Assembly (NCBI RefSeq): GCF_008932115.1
Contig: NZ_CP044543.1
Coordinates: 558,001 to 622,000 of the forward strand
DNA from: Bradyrhizobium betae
GTDB taxonomy: Bacteria > Pseudomonadota > Alphaproteobacteria > Rhizobiales > Xanthobacteraceae
Reading direction: 5' to 3'
DNA length: 64,000 nt
Shown here one piece after another: positions 1-8,599 of the stretch. The notes under the pieces were generated by a model, which saw only the letters and a list, made by a program, of their open reading frames with translations, was not told where the DNA came from and did not search any database. The position numbers and the translations under genes are program-made. How positions within the stretch are numbered: position 1 is the stretch's first letter; each line of letters begins with the position of its first letter.

Positions 1-1
1 C

Positions 2-418
2 ACGCTGTTGCTCTATGGCGCGGTCTGGCTATTCACCCAGCGCACCCGGTTCGGCTCGGTCATCCGCGCCGTCGCCGAGGACCCCAAGCTCTCGGAACTG
101 TTCGGCATCAACGCAAAATTCGTCTACCTCGGCGTCTTCGTGTTCGAATGCGCGGCGGTCGCGCTCGGCGCCGCGCTGGTAGCGCCCCGCTCGCCGATCC
201 TCACCAGCATGGGCTTCAACGAGGTCATCATGACTTTCGTCGTGGTCGTGCTCGGCGGCATCGGCTCGATCGGCGGCGCGCTCGCGGCCGGACTCGGGCT
301 TGGCCTGTTCACGGCCTTCTTCGGCGCGTTCGTGGCGCCGGCCTATACGACGGCGGCGGCCTTTGCGTTGTTGCTCGCGCTGCTCGTGATCCGACCCGCG
401 GGGCTTGCGACCAAATGA
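2..418 (+). CDS. livH: Branched-chain amino acid-type ABC transporter permease LivH, C-terminal part (5' cut by window edge)
   Basis: Inner-membrane permease of a HAAT-type importer. Only the last 138 or so residues are present; the reading frame is open from base 2. Visible are several hydrophobic helices, the segment RAVAEDPKLSELFGIN that resembles the cytoplasmic loop contacting the ATPase, and the strongly conserved GGIGSIGGA motif of LivH proteins. The stop codon overlaps the start of the next gene by 4 nt (ATGA), so it is translationally coupled to livM. The two ATPase genes of the system are not downstream and probably lie before the window. Substrate cannot be told; HAAT systems also carry amides, urea and aromatic acids. 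Confidence 0.93.
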   Translation, partial: TLLLYGAVWLFTQRTRFGSVIRAVAEDPKLSELFGINAKFVYLGVFVFECAAVALGAALVAPRSPILTSMGFNEVIMTFVVVVLGGIGSIGGALAAGLGLGLFTAFFGAFVAPAYTTAAAFALLLALLVIRPAGLATK

Positions 419-1392
419 CCGCGATCGAGTCCCCTCGCCCCGCCTCGATCCCGTTCCTGCGCTGCGCCGCGGTCGCGGCCCTGGTGGTGATCGGCTTCTT
501 CCTGCCGCGCCTGCTCGGCGGCACCTCGGTCGCCTATTCGACCCTGACCACGATCGCGATCTTCGCCGTGATGTGTTACGGCGCGGACATCGTGCTGTCC
601 TATCTCGGCGAGGTCAGCCTCGGGCATACGGTGTTCTGGGCCATCGGCGGCTATGCGGCGGCGAACCTCTCGGTCAAATACGGACTGAACGGCTGGGTCA
701 CGGCGGCTGCCACGATCGCGCTGTGCCTTGCCGCAGCGGCCTTCCTCGGCGCCGTCACACTGCGCACCCGCGAGTTCGTGTTCTCGCTCGTGACCTATGC
801 TGCCGCGGTCGTTGCCTACGAGATCGCGTTCAACTGGGACGCCGTCGGCGGCTCCGACGGCATCGTCGGCATTCCGCCGCTGAAGCTCCCCATGCTCGTC
901 ACCAATTTCTCCGGCGCCATGCAGGAAGACCTCTGGCCGATCGCCTTCATCCTGCTGCTGCTGACGCTCGCCTTCATCGCCCGCTTCCGCCGCTCGCGCC
1001 TCGGCACCACCGCGCTGATGGTGCAGATGAACCCGGCGCTGTCCGCGAGCCTCGGCGTCGATCCGCGCCGTATCAGGCTCGCCGTGTTCGTGATCTCCGC
1101 GCCGATCACCGGGCTTGGCGGCTGGCTGTACGCCTATCAGCGCGCCTATGTCGGCCCCGACATGTTCGAGTCCTACTTCCTCGTGATGATGCTCACCGCG
1201 ATCGTGCTGGTCGGGCGCCGTATCCTGCTCGGCCCCCTGATCGGCACCGCTTTGCTGATTGCGCAGCAGAACCTGCTGTCGCTCGGCGGCGACTGGAACA
1301 AGATCGTGCTGGGATCGGTGCTGGCGCTGGTCCTGATCTTCTGGCCTGCGGGTCTCGTGGGCCTGTACCGCCGCATCACCAGGAAAACATGA
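415..1392 (+). CDS. livM: Branched-chain amino acid-type ABC transporter permease LivM
   Basis: Second permease subunit, 325 residues, a normal LivM length. The start ATG at 415 lies inside the livH stop (ATGA); no better start is seen upstream. The N-terminal half has about five hydrophobic helices, with SYLGEVSLGHTVFWAIGGYA matching the LivM signature SLGHAAFFGIGAY. Residues around 120-150 contain LRTREFVFSLVTYA and GGSDGIVGIPP, also typical. Near residue 210 there is the EAA-like loop (ALMVQMNPALSASLGVDPRRIRL). It forms a heterodimer with LivH. livK follows after 20 nt, so the three genes form one operon. Confidence 0.93.
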   Translation: MTAIESPRPASIPFLRCAAVAALVVIGFFLPRLLGGTSVAYSTLTTIAIFAVMCYGADIVLSYLGEVSLGHTVFWAIGGYAAANLSVKYGLNGWVTAAATIALCLAAAAFLGAVTLRTREFVFSLVTYAAAVVAYEIAFNWDAVGGSDGIVGIPPLKLPMLVTNFSGAMQEDLWPIAFILLLLTLAFIARFRRSRLGTTALMVQMNPALSASLGVDPRRIRLAVFVISAPITGLGGWLYAYQRAYVGPDMFESYFLVMMLTAIVLVGRRILLGPLIGTALLIAQQNLLSLGGDWNKIVLGSVLALVLIFWPAGLVGLYRRITRKT

Positions 1393-1412
1393 AACACATT
1401 GGGAGGACGCGC

Positions 1413-2552
1413 ATGCACAAGACGAAACTCGCTCTCGCGCTGCTGTTGGGGCTCGCATCCGTGCCGGCGACAGCGCAGGACATCAAGGTCGGCACCATCT
1501 TCCCGCTCAGCGGCGGCGCCGGCCCCGACGGCCAGACCGTGACCAATGCGGTCAAGCTGATGGTCCAGCAGATCAACGACAAAGGCGGTCTGCTCGGCCG
1601 CAAGCTGACCGTGATCTCCAAGGACGATGAAAGCACGCCCGCAGTGGGCGTCAGCCGCGCCAACGAGATGATCGCCGAGAAGGCCGACGTCGTGATCGAG
1701 GGCTGGAATTCGCCGGTCACGCTGGCGATGCAGCCGATCCTCGCGCGCGGCGGCGTCCTCGATATCACCGCCGTCTCGAAGTCGGACCTGATCCTCAGCG
1801 GTGAAACCAACCCTTACGCAATGCGCATCAACAGCTCGAATGGCTTCGACGCGGAGGTGATCGCCAGATACGTCGTCCAGACCATGAAGGCGAAGAAGGT
1901 CGCCTTCCTGACCCAGAACGACGTCTACGGCAACGGTTTTCAGACCGCGGTCGAGGCCGAATTCAAGAAGCTGAACTTCTCGGGCCACGTCGTCATGACC
2001 GAGAAATTCGCGTTCAAGGACACTGATTTCCGGGTTCAGCTCACCAATCTGAAGGGCACAGACGCCGACGCCATCATCGTCACCAACTCCTCGAACTCGT
2101 CCGGCCTGCCGGCGATGGTCGATCAGTATCGACAGGCCGGTATCAAATCGACCTTCGTCGGCGCTGTCGGCATCATGCTCAGCACGGTGTTCAAGGTCGC
2201 GGGCGATGCCAACAACGGCGTGATCTCGGCCGATATCTTCTTCCCCGATCTGCCGCCGTTCACGACCCAGCCGGAGAGCACCTCCTTCGTCGCGGCCTAC
2301 ACGAAAGCCTATGGCGCCCCGCCCGACAAGAGCGCGGCGCTTGGCGCCGCGGCCGTACAAGTCTGGGCACAAGCGGTTGAATCGACCAAGTCGCTCGACC
2401 GCAAGACCGTGGCGGAAGCGATCCGCGGCAAGCCCGTCAAGGGCACCGTGTTCGGCGACGTCCAGTTCCTGCCGAACGGGCAGATGCAGCCGCGGTATGT
2501 CGTATTCAAGGTGGTCGACGGCAAGAACGCCAAGCTCGAGGCGCTGCAGTAA
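1413..2552 (+). CDS. livK: HAAT-type ABC transporter periplasmic substrate-binding protein
   Basis: Periplasmic ligand-binding protein (Peripla_BP_6 family), 379 residues. A Sec signal peptide covers about residues 1-23 (MHKTKLALALLLGLASVPATAQD, cleavage near ATA-QD). It is followed by the family opening IKVGTIFPLSGGAGPDGQ and later KLTVISKDDESTP. Start 1413 is chosen over an in-frame ATG at 1389 because GGGAGGA (1401-1407) sits 5 nt before it and the signal peptide begins there. It is the last gene of the livH-livM-livK operon and is followed by a strong hairpin. The ligand is unknown; the amidohydrolase genes next door suggest an N-heterocycle or amide, as inference only. Confidence 0.92.
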   Translation: MHKTKLALALLLGLASVPATAQDIKVGTIFPLSGGAGPDGQTVTNAVKLMVQQINDKGGLLGRKLTVISKDDESTPAVGVSRANEMIAEKADVVIEGWNSPVTLAMQPILARGGVLDITAVSKSDLILSGETNPYAMRINSSNGFDAEVIARYVVQTMKAKKVAFLTQNDVYGNGFQTAVEAEFKKLNFSGHVVMTEKFAFKDTDFRVQLTNLKGTDADAIIVTNSSNSSGLPAMVDQYRQAGIKSTFVGAVGIMLSTVFKVAGDANNGVISADIFFPDLPPFTTQPESTSFVAAYTKAYGAPPDKSAALGAAAVQVWAQAVESTKSLDRKTVAEAIRGKPVKGTVFGDVQFLPNGQMQPRYVVFKVVDGKNAKLEALQ

Positions 2553-2575
2553 GCGCTGCGCGCGAGACTGGAGGA

Positions 2576-2607
2576 ACGCCCGCCTGGTCGTCAGGCGGGC
2601 GTCTTCC
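2576..2607 (+). terminator. Rho-independent-type terminator after livK
   Basis: Perfect 11-bp inverted repeat, ACGCCCGCCTG (2576-2586) and CAGGCGGGCGT (2592-2602), with a 5-nt loop GTCGT, followed by CTTCC. It lies 24 nt after the livK stop and just before the 3' end of the convergent amidohydrolase gene, so it may serve both strands. Confidence 0.8.
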
Positions 2608-2612
2608 TGCTT

Positions 2613-4046
2613 CTATTCGCAGGTGAGCCGCTGCTCGAACCAGCCGGACAGCCGCTCCGCCAGCGGCGGCCACATCCGCTGAAAGCGTTCGAGCTTGCCG
2701 GCATTTACGCGGTACATGGCCCGCAATTCCTGCTCGATGGCCGGAAGGTCAACGCCAACACAGATCCCGTCCCGCGCGACGGTCTTGCCGGCGACGACGA
2801 CCTCCTTCACCGGGGACGCATTCCCGCGCGCGAACAGCAGGGCCATGGGGTCGACCGGCATGATCTGGTCGCGGTCGAGCCGGTCGAGATCGATCACGAC
2901 GTAGTCAGCCGGATGGCCGGGACTGAGCTCGCCGCTTCCGGGAGCGCCAGTCGCGCGGCGGCCGTTGCGGATGGCGAGCGCGAACAGCTCGGCCGGCGTC
3001 CATGTCGCCTTGAAGCCGAGACCGCCATGGACCATCTGCACCAGCCGCATCTCGCGCAGGATGTCGTCGTCCTCGTCGAACGCCAGCCCGTCGACGCCGA
3101 CGGCGATGGCGCAGCCGCATGTATGGGCGGCGGCGATCGGAGCAAGTTCGGAGCGCAAATGCATGTTCGAGCTGAAATTGGTGACGATGCGCGCACCGGA
3201 GGCAGCGATCATCTCCAGCTCGTCCGGGCGGGCGTGGATGCAGTGCGCCAGCGTCAGCCGCTCCGAGAGGAAGCCGATGTCACGCAGCCAGCGCACCATG
3301 TCCGGAAAGTGCCGGTCGGCCCAGGCGCGCTGGTATACGGTCTCAAGCAGATGCATGTGGATGCGGCGGCCGGTTCGCGCCGAGTTCTCCGCGATCGCTT
3401 CCAGCAGAGGCTTCGAGCACCATTGCACGCCGGCCGGTCCGAGCTGCACGTCGACCATTGGACCGGCGATGGCCGCGGCAATGGCGTCGGTCAGCTCGAT
3501 ATACGCCGTCGGCGACATCGGCGCACGGACGAACAGGTCTTCGATCGTCTTGCGATCATCGTCGGGAATACCAGAGAGCAACGGCTCGGCATCGCCATAG
3601 ACGATCGGATTCTGGTCGCGCACGGCAAGCGCAAAGGCCATGCGGATGCCGACGTCGGACGCGGCCTTGGCAATCGCCTTGGCCTCGTCGAGCAAGGGCA
3701 TCGTTCCGCTCGGGCGGGTGTAGTGCACCATCATGGCCGCGCAGCCCGCCTTGGCGGAACGGGCCAGTGCGGAGGCCGCGGTCAGGTAAGGATCAACCGG
3801 CGTGCCGAGCGCGGTCCGCAGGATCCAGCTTTCCAGCGGCATGCGGACCGCGCCGAAGGACGAGGCGGTGGCGCGGGCGTGGTCGTGGGCGTTGACGAAG
3901 GCGGGAATGACGAAGGAGCGCGGCCCTGGCCCCGCTCCTTCCGAGATATCGGTGATGACGCCACCATCGTGCCGTAGCACGAAATTGTCGCTGACGCCGC
4001 GATCAGGGCCACGGAACAGGCTGGTTGCCGCAATCTCCGTGGCCAT
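2613..4046 (-). CDS. Amidohydrolase family protein (TRZ/ATZ or deaminase-like)
   Basis: Metal-dependent hydrolase of 477 residues acting on C-N bonds of small, often heterocyclic, substrates. Seen: the N-terminal metal motif PAFVNAHDHAR (HxH) near residue 70, IHMHLLET near 250, LAHCIHARPDE (third metal His), then TNFSSNMHLRS and GVDGLAFDEDDD (metal Asp), which is the standard order for the amidohydrolase barrel. ATG at 4046 has GAGGAG about 4-9 nt upstream. Longer open frame upstream is not coding. The C-terminus ends within 10 nt of the livK terminator. Substrate not identifiable from sequence. A same-strand coding remnant lies immediately upstream. Confidence 0.85.
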   Translation of the reverse strand: MATEIAATSLFRGPDRGVSDNFVLRHDGGVITDISEGAGPGPRSFVIPAFVNAHDHARATASSFGAVRMPLESWILRTALGTPVDPYLTAASALARSAKAGCAAMMVHYTRPSGTMPLLDEAKAIAKAASDVGIRMAFALAVRDQNPIVYGDAEPLLSGIPDDDRKTIEDLFVRAPMSPTAYIELTDAIAAAIAGPMVDVQLGPAGVQWCSKPLLEAIAENSARTGRRIHMHLLETVYQRAWADRHFPDMVRWLRDIGFLSERLTLAHCIHARPDELEMIAASGARIVTNFSSNMHLRSELAPIAAAHTCGCAIAVGVDGLAFDEDDDILREMRLVQMVHGGLGFKATWTPAELFALAIRNGRRATGAPGSGELSPGHPADYVVIDLDRLDRDQIMPVDPMALLFARGNASPVKEVVVAGKTVARDGICVGVDLPAIEQELRAMYRVNAGKLERFQRMWPPLAERLSGWFEQRLTCE

Positions 4047-4062
4047 GAGCGCCTCCTCAAAC

Positions 4063-4150
4063 TCAGTTGGCGGTATAAACCAACTCCCGCTCCGCGCGCG
4101 GCGGCAGGAACTCGCGCGAGAACACCTCTGCCGGCGTCGGCGCGCGGCGC
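4063..4150 (-). pseudogene. Possible 3'-end remnant of a minus-strand gene
   Basis: On the minus strand one frame reads RAPTPAEVFSREFLPPR and then AERELVYTAN before a TGA (4063-4065), which lies 16 nt before the start codon of the amidohydrolase gene, as expected for a preceding operon gene. The frame loses coding character near 4150, exactly where the truncated plus-strand deaminase begins. I read it as the C-terminal tail of a gene whose body was deleted. The tail is too short to name the family. Confidence 0.4.
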
Positions 4151-4154
4151 AAAA

Positions 4155-5081
4155 GTGCTCGAACGCGCCATCGTGCACGGTACGACGCGCATGCGCACCC
4201 ATGTCGAGATCGACCCGCGCATCGGCCTGCGCGGCTACGAGGCGGTCAAGGCACTGAAGCGCGACCATGCCTGGGCCATCGACCTCTCGCTCTGCGTCTT
4301 CCCGCAGGAGGGCCTGACCAACGATCCCGGCAGCGACGAACTCCTGGTCCAGGCGCTGCGCGACGGCGGCGGGGCGATCGGCGGCTGTCCCTATATGGAC
4401 ACCGACCCGAACGCGCACCTCGAACGCATCTTCGATCTCGCCCAGGAATTCGACGTCGACGTCGACCTCCATCTCGACTTCGATCTCGATCCGTCCTGGT
4501 GGCACCTCGACGAGGTCTGCCGGCAGACCGAGCGGCGCAGCTATCAGGGGCGCGTCGCGATCGGCCACGCCACGAAGCTCTCGGCGCTGGCGCCGGAGCG
4601 CTTGAAGGCGGCCACCGCGCAACTGGCAAATGCCGGCGTCGCCGTCACCGTGCTGCCCGCGACCGACCTCTATCTGATGGGGCGCGAGGCCACCCACAAT
4701 GCACCGCGCGGATTGACGCTCGCACACAAGCTCGTCGACAATGGCGTGCTGTGCTCTGTCGCCACCAACAACGTTCTCAACCCCTTCACCCCGTTCGGTG
4801 ACGCCTCGCTGCTGCGGATGGCGAACTTCTACGCCAATGTCGCGCACGCCTCGGTCAGCGACTTCGACACCTGCCTCGATCTCGTGACCGACCTGCCGGC
4901 ACGGCTGATGAACCTTGGCGATTACGGCATCAAGGTCGGCAACCCCGCCGATCTCATCGTGCTCGATACGAAGGACAGCCGCTTCGCCATCGCCGAGCTG
5001 CCGGATATCGTGATGGGGTTCAAGAACGGCCGGCAGACGTTTGAACGGCCGCGCCCGACGCTGTTTTCGCCGCGGAGCTGA
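4155..5081 (+). pseudogene. Cytosine deaminase-like amidohydrolase, 5'-truncated
   Basis: 308 codons that align with cytosine deaminase (CodA-type) only from about CodA residue 110 onward: HGTTRMRTHVEIDP corresponds to IQHVRTHVDVSD and LSLCVFPQEGL to LQIVAFPQEGI. The family is about 400-430 residues; the first third, including the HxH metal motif (EPHIHLD in CodA), is missing. Later motifs remain: VDVDLHLDFDLD, IGHATKLS, TNNVLNPFTPFG, MNLGDYGIKVGNPADLIVL. The only start is a GTG without a ribosome binding site. Upstream sequence in this frame reads back into a minus-strand coding tail. Without two metal ligands an active enzyme is unlikely, so I call it a pseudogene created by deletion. Confidence 0.75.
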
Positions 5082-5111
5082 ACAGCGCCGAAACGATCAA
5101 CGGAGGAACCG

Positions 5112-6317
5112 ATGGACTTCGACACAATCTTCCTCCACGCGCGCTTCGACGGCGGCACCCAACATCACATCGCGGTCACGGATGGTCGCATCGCGGCGAT
5201 CATGCCCGCTGACCAGCCTCCGACTGGCGCTACGACGATCGATCTCAATGATGCGCTGGTCGTCCCCGGCTTCGTCGAAGGCCACATCCACCTCGACACC
5301 AGCTTCTATGGCGATGCCTGGCGTCCGCACAAGCCGTGCACCAACGGGTTCAATGTGCACGAGCGCGTCGCCTTCCAGGCAGAGAACATGGCCGAGGCTG
5401 CGCCGATGGACGTGCGGGCACGCAACCAGCTCGATCTCTGCATCGGACACGGCACCACGCAGATGCGCAGCCATGTCATGGTGGACGGCTCGGTCGGGCT
5501 CAAATCCCTCGAGACGATCCTGCGCGTGCGCGAGGAATATCGGGGCCTGATCGACATCCAGCTCGTCGCCTTTCCCCAGAGCGGCATTCTGGCGAGCCCG
5601 GGCACGCCGCAATTGCTGGACGAGGCGATCGGGCTCGGCGCCAACCTCGTCGGCGGGCTCGATCCTGCGAGCTTCGACCGCGATGTCGAGAAGCATCTCG
5701 ACGTCGTGTTCGGCGTGGCCGAGAAACATGGCGTCGATGTCGATATCCACCTGCACGACATGGGCACGCTCGGCGCGTTCGAGATCGAGCAGATCGCAGC
5801 GCGCACGCGCGCGCTCGGCATGGAAGGCCACGTTGCCATCAGCCACGCCTACGGGCTCGGCGATATTCCGGCGGATTATCTCAGGAAGATCGCAGACGTT
5901 CTCGCCCGTTCCGGCGTCGCCATTATGACCAACGCGCCCGGCGCGCGGGCCTTCCCGCCGATTCTCGCCCTGCGCAACGCCGGCGTCACCGTCTTCAGCG
6001 GCAACGACAACATCCGCGATTCCTGGTGGCCTTATGGCGACGGCGACATGCTGCGCCGGGCCGCCACGCTCGGCTATCGCTCCGGCTTCAACATCGACGA
6101 AGAACTGCGTGTCGCGTTCGATGTCGTGACAGAGGCCGGCGCAAAGGCGCTGCGGCTCGAAGGCTACGGCCTGCGTGTCGGCGCCAAGGCCGATTTCATG
6201 ACGTTGAACGCGGACCATGTCCCTGAGGCCGTCGTCGCGGTGCCGCAGGGGCGTTCCGTGTACAAGGACGGGAAACTTGTCGCTGTAAACGGCCAGGTTG
6301 TCGGCAAGCACGCCTGA
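5112..6317 (+). CDS. Cytosine deaminase-like amidohydrolase
   Basis: Complete 401-residue paralog of the truncated gene before it. GGAGG (5102-5106) stands 5 nt before ATG 5112. Motifs in order: PGFVEGHIHLDTSFYG (HxH metal site, near residue 60), QMRSHVMVDG, IDIQLVAFPQSGI, VDIHLHDMGT (metal His), GHVAISHAYGL (metal His), FSGNDNIRDSWWPYGDG (catalytic/metal Asp; the D is followed by N-I-R rather than D-V of E. coli CodA), and the C-terminal GLRVGAKADFMTL. The family deaminates cytosine, creatinine, isoguanine or similar rings; which one is not decidable here. It lies 30 nt after the pseudogene, probably in the same transcript. Confidence 0.88.
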   Translation: MDFDTIFLHARFDGGTQHHIAVTDGRIAAIMPADQPPTGATTIDLNDALVVPGFVEGHIHLDTSFYGDAWRPHKPCTNGFNVHERVAFQAENMAEAAPMDVRARNQLDLCIGHGTTQMRSHVMVDGSVGLKSLETILRVREEYRGLIDIQLVAFPQSGILASPGTPQLLDEAIGLGANLVGGLDPASFDRDVEKHLDVVFGVAEKHGVDVDIHLHDMGTLGAFEIEQIAARTRALGMEGHVAISHAYGLGDIPADYLRKIADVLARSGVAIMTNAPGARAFPPILALRNAGVTVFSGNDNIRDSWWPYGDGDMLRRAATLGYRSGFNIDEELRVAFDVVTEAGAKALRLEGYGLRVGAKADFMTLNADHVPEAVVAVPQGRSVYKDGKLVAVNGQVVGKHA

Positions 6318-6457
6318 CCGTTCAATCGTACCGCCGAGCCTCCCCAAAACTCCGAGTCCGGTAGAATCCCGGTCCGTAGCCCAACGCGTTGCGGCAACGA
6401 TCGGGTAATCTTACTAAGACCTTGCACTGACCATCTGCGTTCACCAGGAGTTTGGGA

Positions 6458-6775
6458 ATGTTCAGCGCATTCAGTAGTATCGATTATCATTCCATCCGGG
6501 CCAGCACGCCTGCCGAGACCGCCGTCAAGCGCTTGAATGGCATCGGCGAAGTCCTGTCGGGCCTCGACATCACGGCAATCCACACACAGGACGACATGGC
6601 GCGTGCGCTCTGGACGCTGGATACAGCCGACAAGTGCGTTCGCCTGATCCTGACCGAGTTCCGCAGCGAGCGGACAACGGAGGTCGTGCGAGAGGCCAAC
6701 AGCCTGATCGATCTGATCGAGGCCGCCCGCGACGAAGTCTCGGGCTATCGCGACGGCAGCAGGGTCCTGAGCTGA
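6458..6775 (+). CDS. Conserved small hypothetical protein
   Basis: 105-residue soluble, mostly helical protein of unknown function. AGGAG (6446-6450) is 7 nt before ATG 6458; a TTG two codons upstream is less likely. No signal peptide, membrane segment or known motif is seen. The sequence is acidic with several Arg-rich turns (ILTEFRSERTTEVVREANSL). It sits alone between the deaminase gene and the convergent dehydrogenase, 13 nt from the latter's 3' end. Confidence 0.7.
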   Translation: MFSAFSSIDYHSIRASTPAETAVKRLNGIGEVLSGLDITAIHTQDDMARALWTLDTADKCVRLILTEFRSERTTEVVREANSLIDLIEAARDEVSGYRDGSRVLS

Positions 6776-6788
6776 ATGCGCCCCGACG

Positions 6789-7706
6789 TCAGCGCTTGAT
6801 CTTCGCGAGAATCCTGTCTGCCTCGGTGCGCCAATCGGCGCTGCGGGCGAATTCCTTCGTTCCCTTCGGTCCGAACAAGCCCTCATCGGCGAGATCGGCC
6901 ACCGAGGCCTGACGCTCGGCCGTGCCTTGCGCCGACCACGGCGTCAGCCCCGCCTCCCGCACGGTCTCCGCGACCTCGCGCACTTCCTCGGCGCGGCGGC
7001 GGCCGTGCTCGATCACGCGCTGGAAGAAATAGGTGCCCTGCTTCTCCCAATTGATGCTCGGGAAGGTTTCCGTGAGCGAAGCCAGCACCGCATCCTCGAC
7101 GCCATAAGCGCGCGCGGTGGTGAAGCTCTCGATCACCATGGCCTCCAGGCCCTTGATCATGATGCTGCGGCACATCTTCACGGCCGACGACACACCGAGC
7201 TTGTCGCTGGCAACCTTCGCCGCAAAACCGATCGCGTTGAGCAGCGGCTCCAGCTCCTTCGCGCCGGGACCGCCGAGCAGCAGCGGCACCTTGATGCGAT
7301 AAGGCGGCACCGAGGTCATCACCGCGCCCTCGACATAGCGGCCATCAGCGCCGTCGATCAGCGCCGCGGCGCGCTGCTTGGCGCCGGGAGAGGCCGAGTT
7401 GAAATCGAGGAACCAGGTGCCCTGGTTGATCGCGGCCGCGCAAGCCTGTGCGACCGGAACAGCCTGGCTCGCAGTCACGGCAGAGACGATGAAATCGGAT
7501 GTCGCGGCCAGCTCCGTATGAGATGCCGCAAGCGCAACGCCGAACTTCGCCGCATGCTCCCTGAGCGCCGCGCCCTGCTCGCCTCCGAGCTTGATGTCGT
7601 AGGCGGAGACCCTGATGTCCTCCTGGCGCAAATCCTCGGCCAGAATCCGGCCGACCTCGCCATAACCAACCAACCCGATCTGCCAGCGTTTGGGATCGCC
7701 CGCCAT
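6789..7706 (-). CDS. NAD(P)-dependent oxidoreductase, 6-phosphogluconate/3-hydroxyisobutyrate dehydrogenase-like (DUF1932 type)
   Basis: 305-residue two-domain dehydrogenase. The Rossmann domain begins IGLVGYGEVGRILAEDL (GxGxxG). SAVTASQAV and DFNSASPGAKQR match the substrate loop of beta-hydroxyacid dehydrogenases, and the all-helical C-terminal half has SSAVKMCRSIMIKGLEAM where the catalytic Lys is expected. Last gene of the minus-strand catabolic operon; its ATG overlaps the previous stop (TGATG). A role in oxidising or reducing a hydroxy/oxo acid formed in the ring-cleavage pathway is inferred from position only. It is not of the Gfo/Idh family used by LigC, the usual CHMS dehydrogenase. 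Confidence 0.85.
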   Translation of the reverse strand: MAGDPKRWQIGLVGYGEVGRILAEDLRQEDIRVSAYDIKLGGEQGAALREHAAKFGVALAASHTELAATSDFIVSAVTASQAVPVAQACAAAINQGTWFLDFNSASPGAKQRAAALIDGADGRYVEGAVMTSVPPYRIKVPLLLGGPGAKELEPLLNAIGFAAKVASDKLGVSSAVKMCRSIMIKGLEAMVIESFTTARAYGVEDAVLASLTETFPSINWEKQGTYFFQRVIEHGRRRAEEVREVAETVREAGLTPWSAQGTAERQASVADLADEGLFGPKGTKEFARSADWRTEADRILAKIKR

Positions 7707-8575
7707 CAGTTCAGTCCTCGCGTCGTTTCGTCGAACAGCTCCTCGACCGCGTAGCGGCGCGGGATCAGCGCCTGCTGGAATGCGTAATCGACGATCAGCT
7801 CTAGCGGCTTCCTGTTCGCCTCGATGCCGAACGGAACGAGGTCGGGTGAGCCCGCCGGCCCCGTCCGCACCTTGTTCTGCTTCAACAGATCATAGACGCC
7901 CGCAACCACATCAGGCCGCGATTTCGCAAGCTTCTCTGTCACGACCACAAGGTGATTGACCGGGACGACACCGCGGCGGACATACCATTTGGCGGCTTCC
8001 GCGGCCGGATCAGGAAACAGCGGCTTCAGCCTGAGGTCGTTCGACGTCTCGCCGAGGATCGCATCGAGCTTTCCGTCGAGCAGCATCTGCAGGACTTTCT
8101 TGTCCTTCGGTGCGCGCTCGGTGGTGTCGACATATTCGGCGACATGCGGATCCTCGAACGTGACCCAGCGGATCCTGTCGAGATTGACGCCGTAGTCGTT
8201 GGCGAGGATGCCCCTGATCCACGCCCCTGTCGTCGTGGTGAAGGAGCGGATACCGACGCGCTTGCCTTCGAGATCGGACGGCCCGAGCGTTCCATGCGCG
8301 GGATTGTACAGCGCATAGGAATGCTGGAAGCGGCCCATCATCGTCGCCGGCAGCAGGACCAGCGGCTTGCCATGCGCCTTCGCCATCAGATAGGTGACGA
8401 TCGCCATCTCACAGACGTCAAAAGCCTGCTCGCGCACCATTGGCTTGAACGCCGTGTTGGTCGGCGTGTACTCGATGAAATCGAGGTCGAACAGGTCGGA
8501 GCGCAGCTCGCCGCTCTTCACTGCCTGGACATGGGGGTGACTACCGAGCACCGCCTTCAGTCTGAGACGATCCAT
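7706..8575 (-). CDS. 4,5-dihydroxyphthalate decarboxylase-like protein (periplasmic-binding fold)
   Basis: 289 residues similar to the Pht5 / 4,5-dihydroxyphthalate decarboxylase group, which has the fold of NMT1/THI5-type binding proteins. Seen: the opening LGSHPHVQAVKSGEL, FDVCEMAIVTYLMAKAHGKPL, GPSDLEGKRVGIRSFTTTTG, and near the C-terminus VPFGIEANRKPLELIVDYAFQQALIPRRY, all typical of that group. There is no signal peptide, so it should be cytoplasmic, which fits an enzyme rather than a transporter component. If the activity holds it would yield protocatechuate from 4,5-dihydroxyphthalate. Related sequences decarboxylate other aromatic acids, so the exact substrate is open. Confidence 0.75.
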   Translation of the reverse strand: MDRLRLKAVLGSHPHVQAVKSGELRSDLFDLDFIEYTPTNTAFKPMVREQAFDVCEMAIVTYLMAKAHGKPLVLLPATMMGRFQHSYALYNPAHGTLGPSDLEGKRVGIRSFTTTTGAWIRGILANDYGVNLDRIRWVTFEDPHVAEYVDTTERAPKDKKVLQMLLDGKLDAILGETSNDLRLKPLFPDPAAEAAKWYVRRGVVPVNHLVVVTEKLAKSRPDVVAGVYDLLKQNKVRTGPAGSPDLVPFGIEANRKPLELIVDYAFQQALIPRRYAVEELFDETTRGLN

Positions 8576-8599
8576 CCGCCCGCTCCGCTTCTCGTCGCT

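Noticed and set aside
4155..5081. Truncated deaminase as a complete short enzyme
   Set aside because: It lacks the HxH metal motif and about 110 N-terminal residues of the family, and has no ribosome site.
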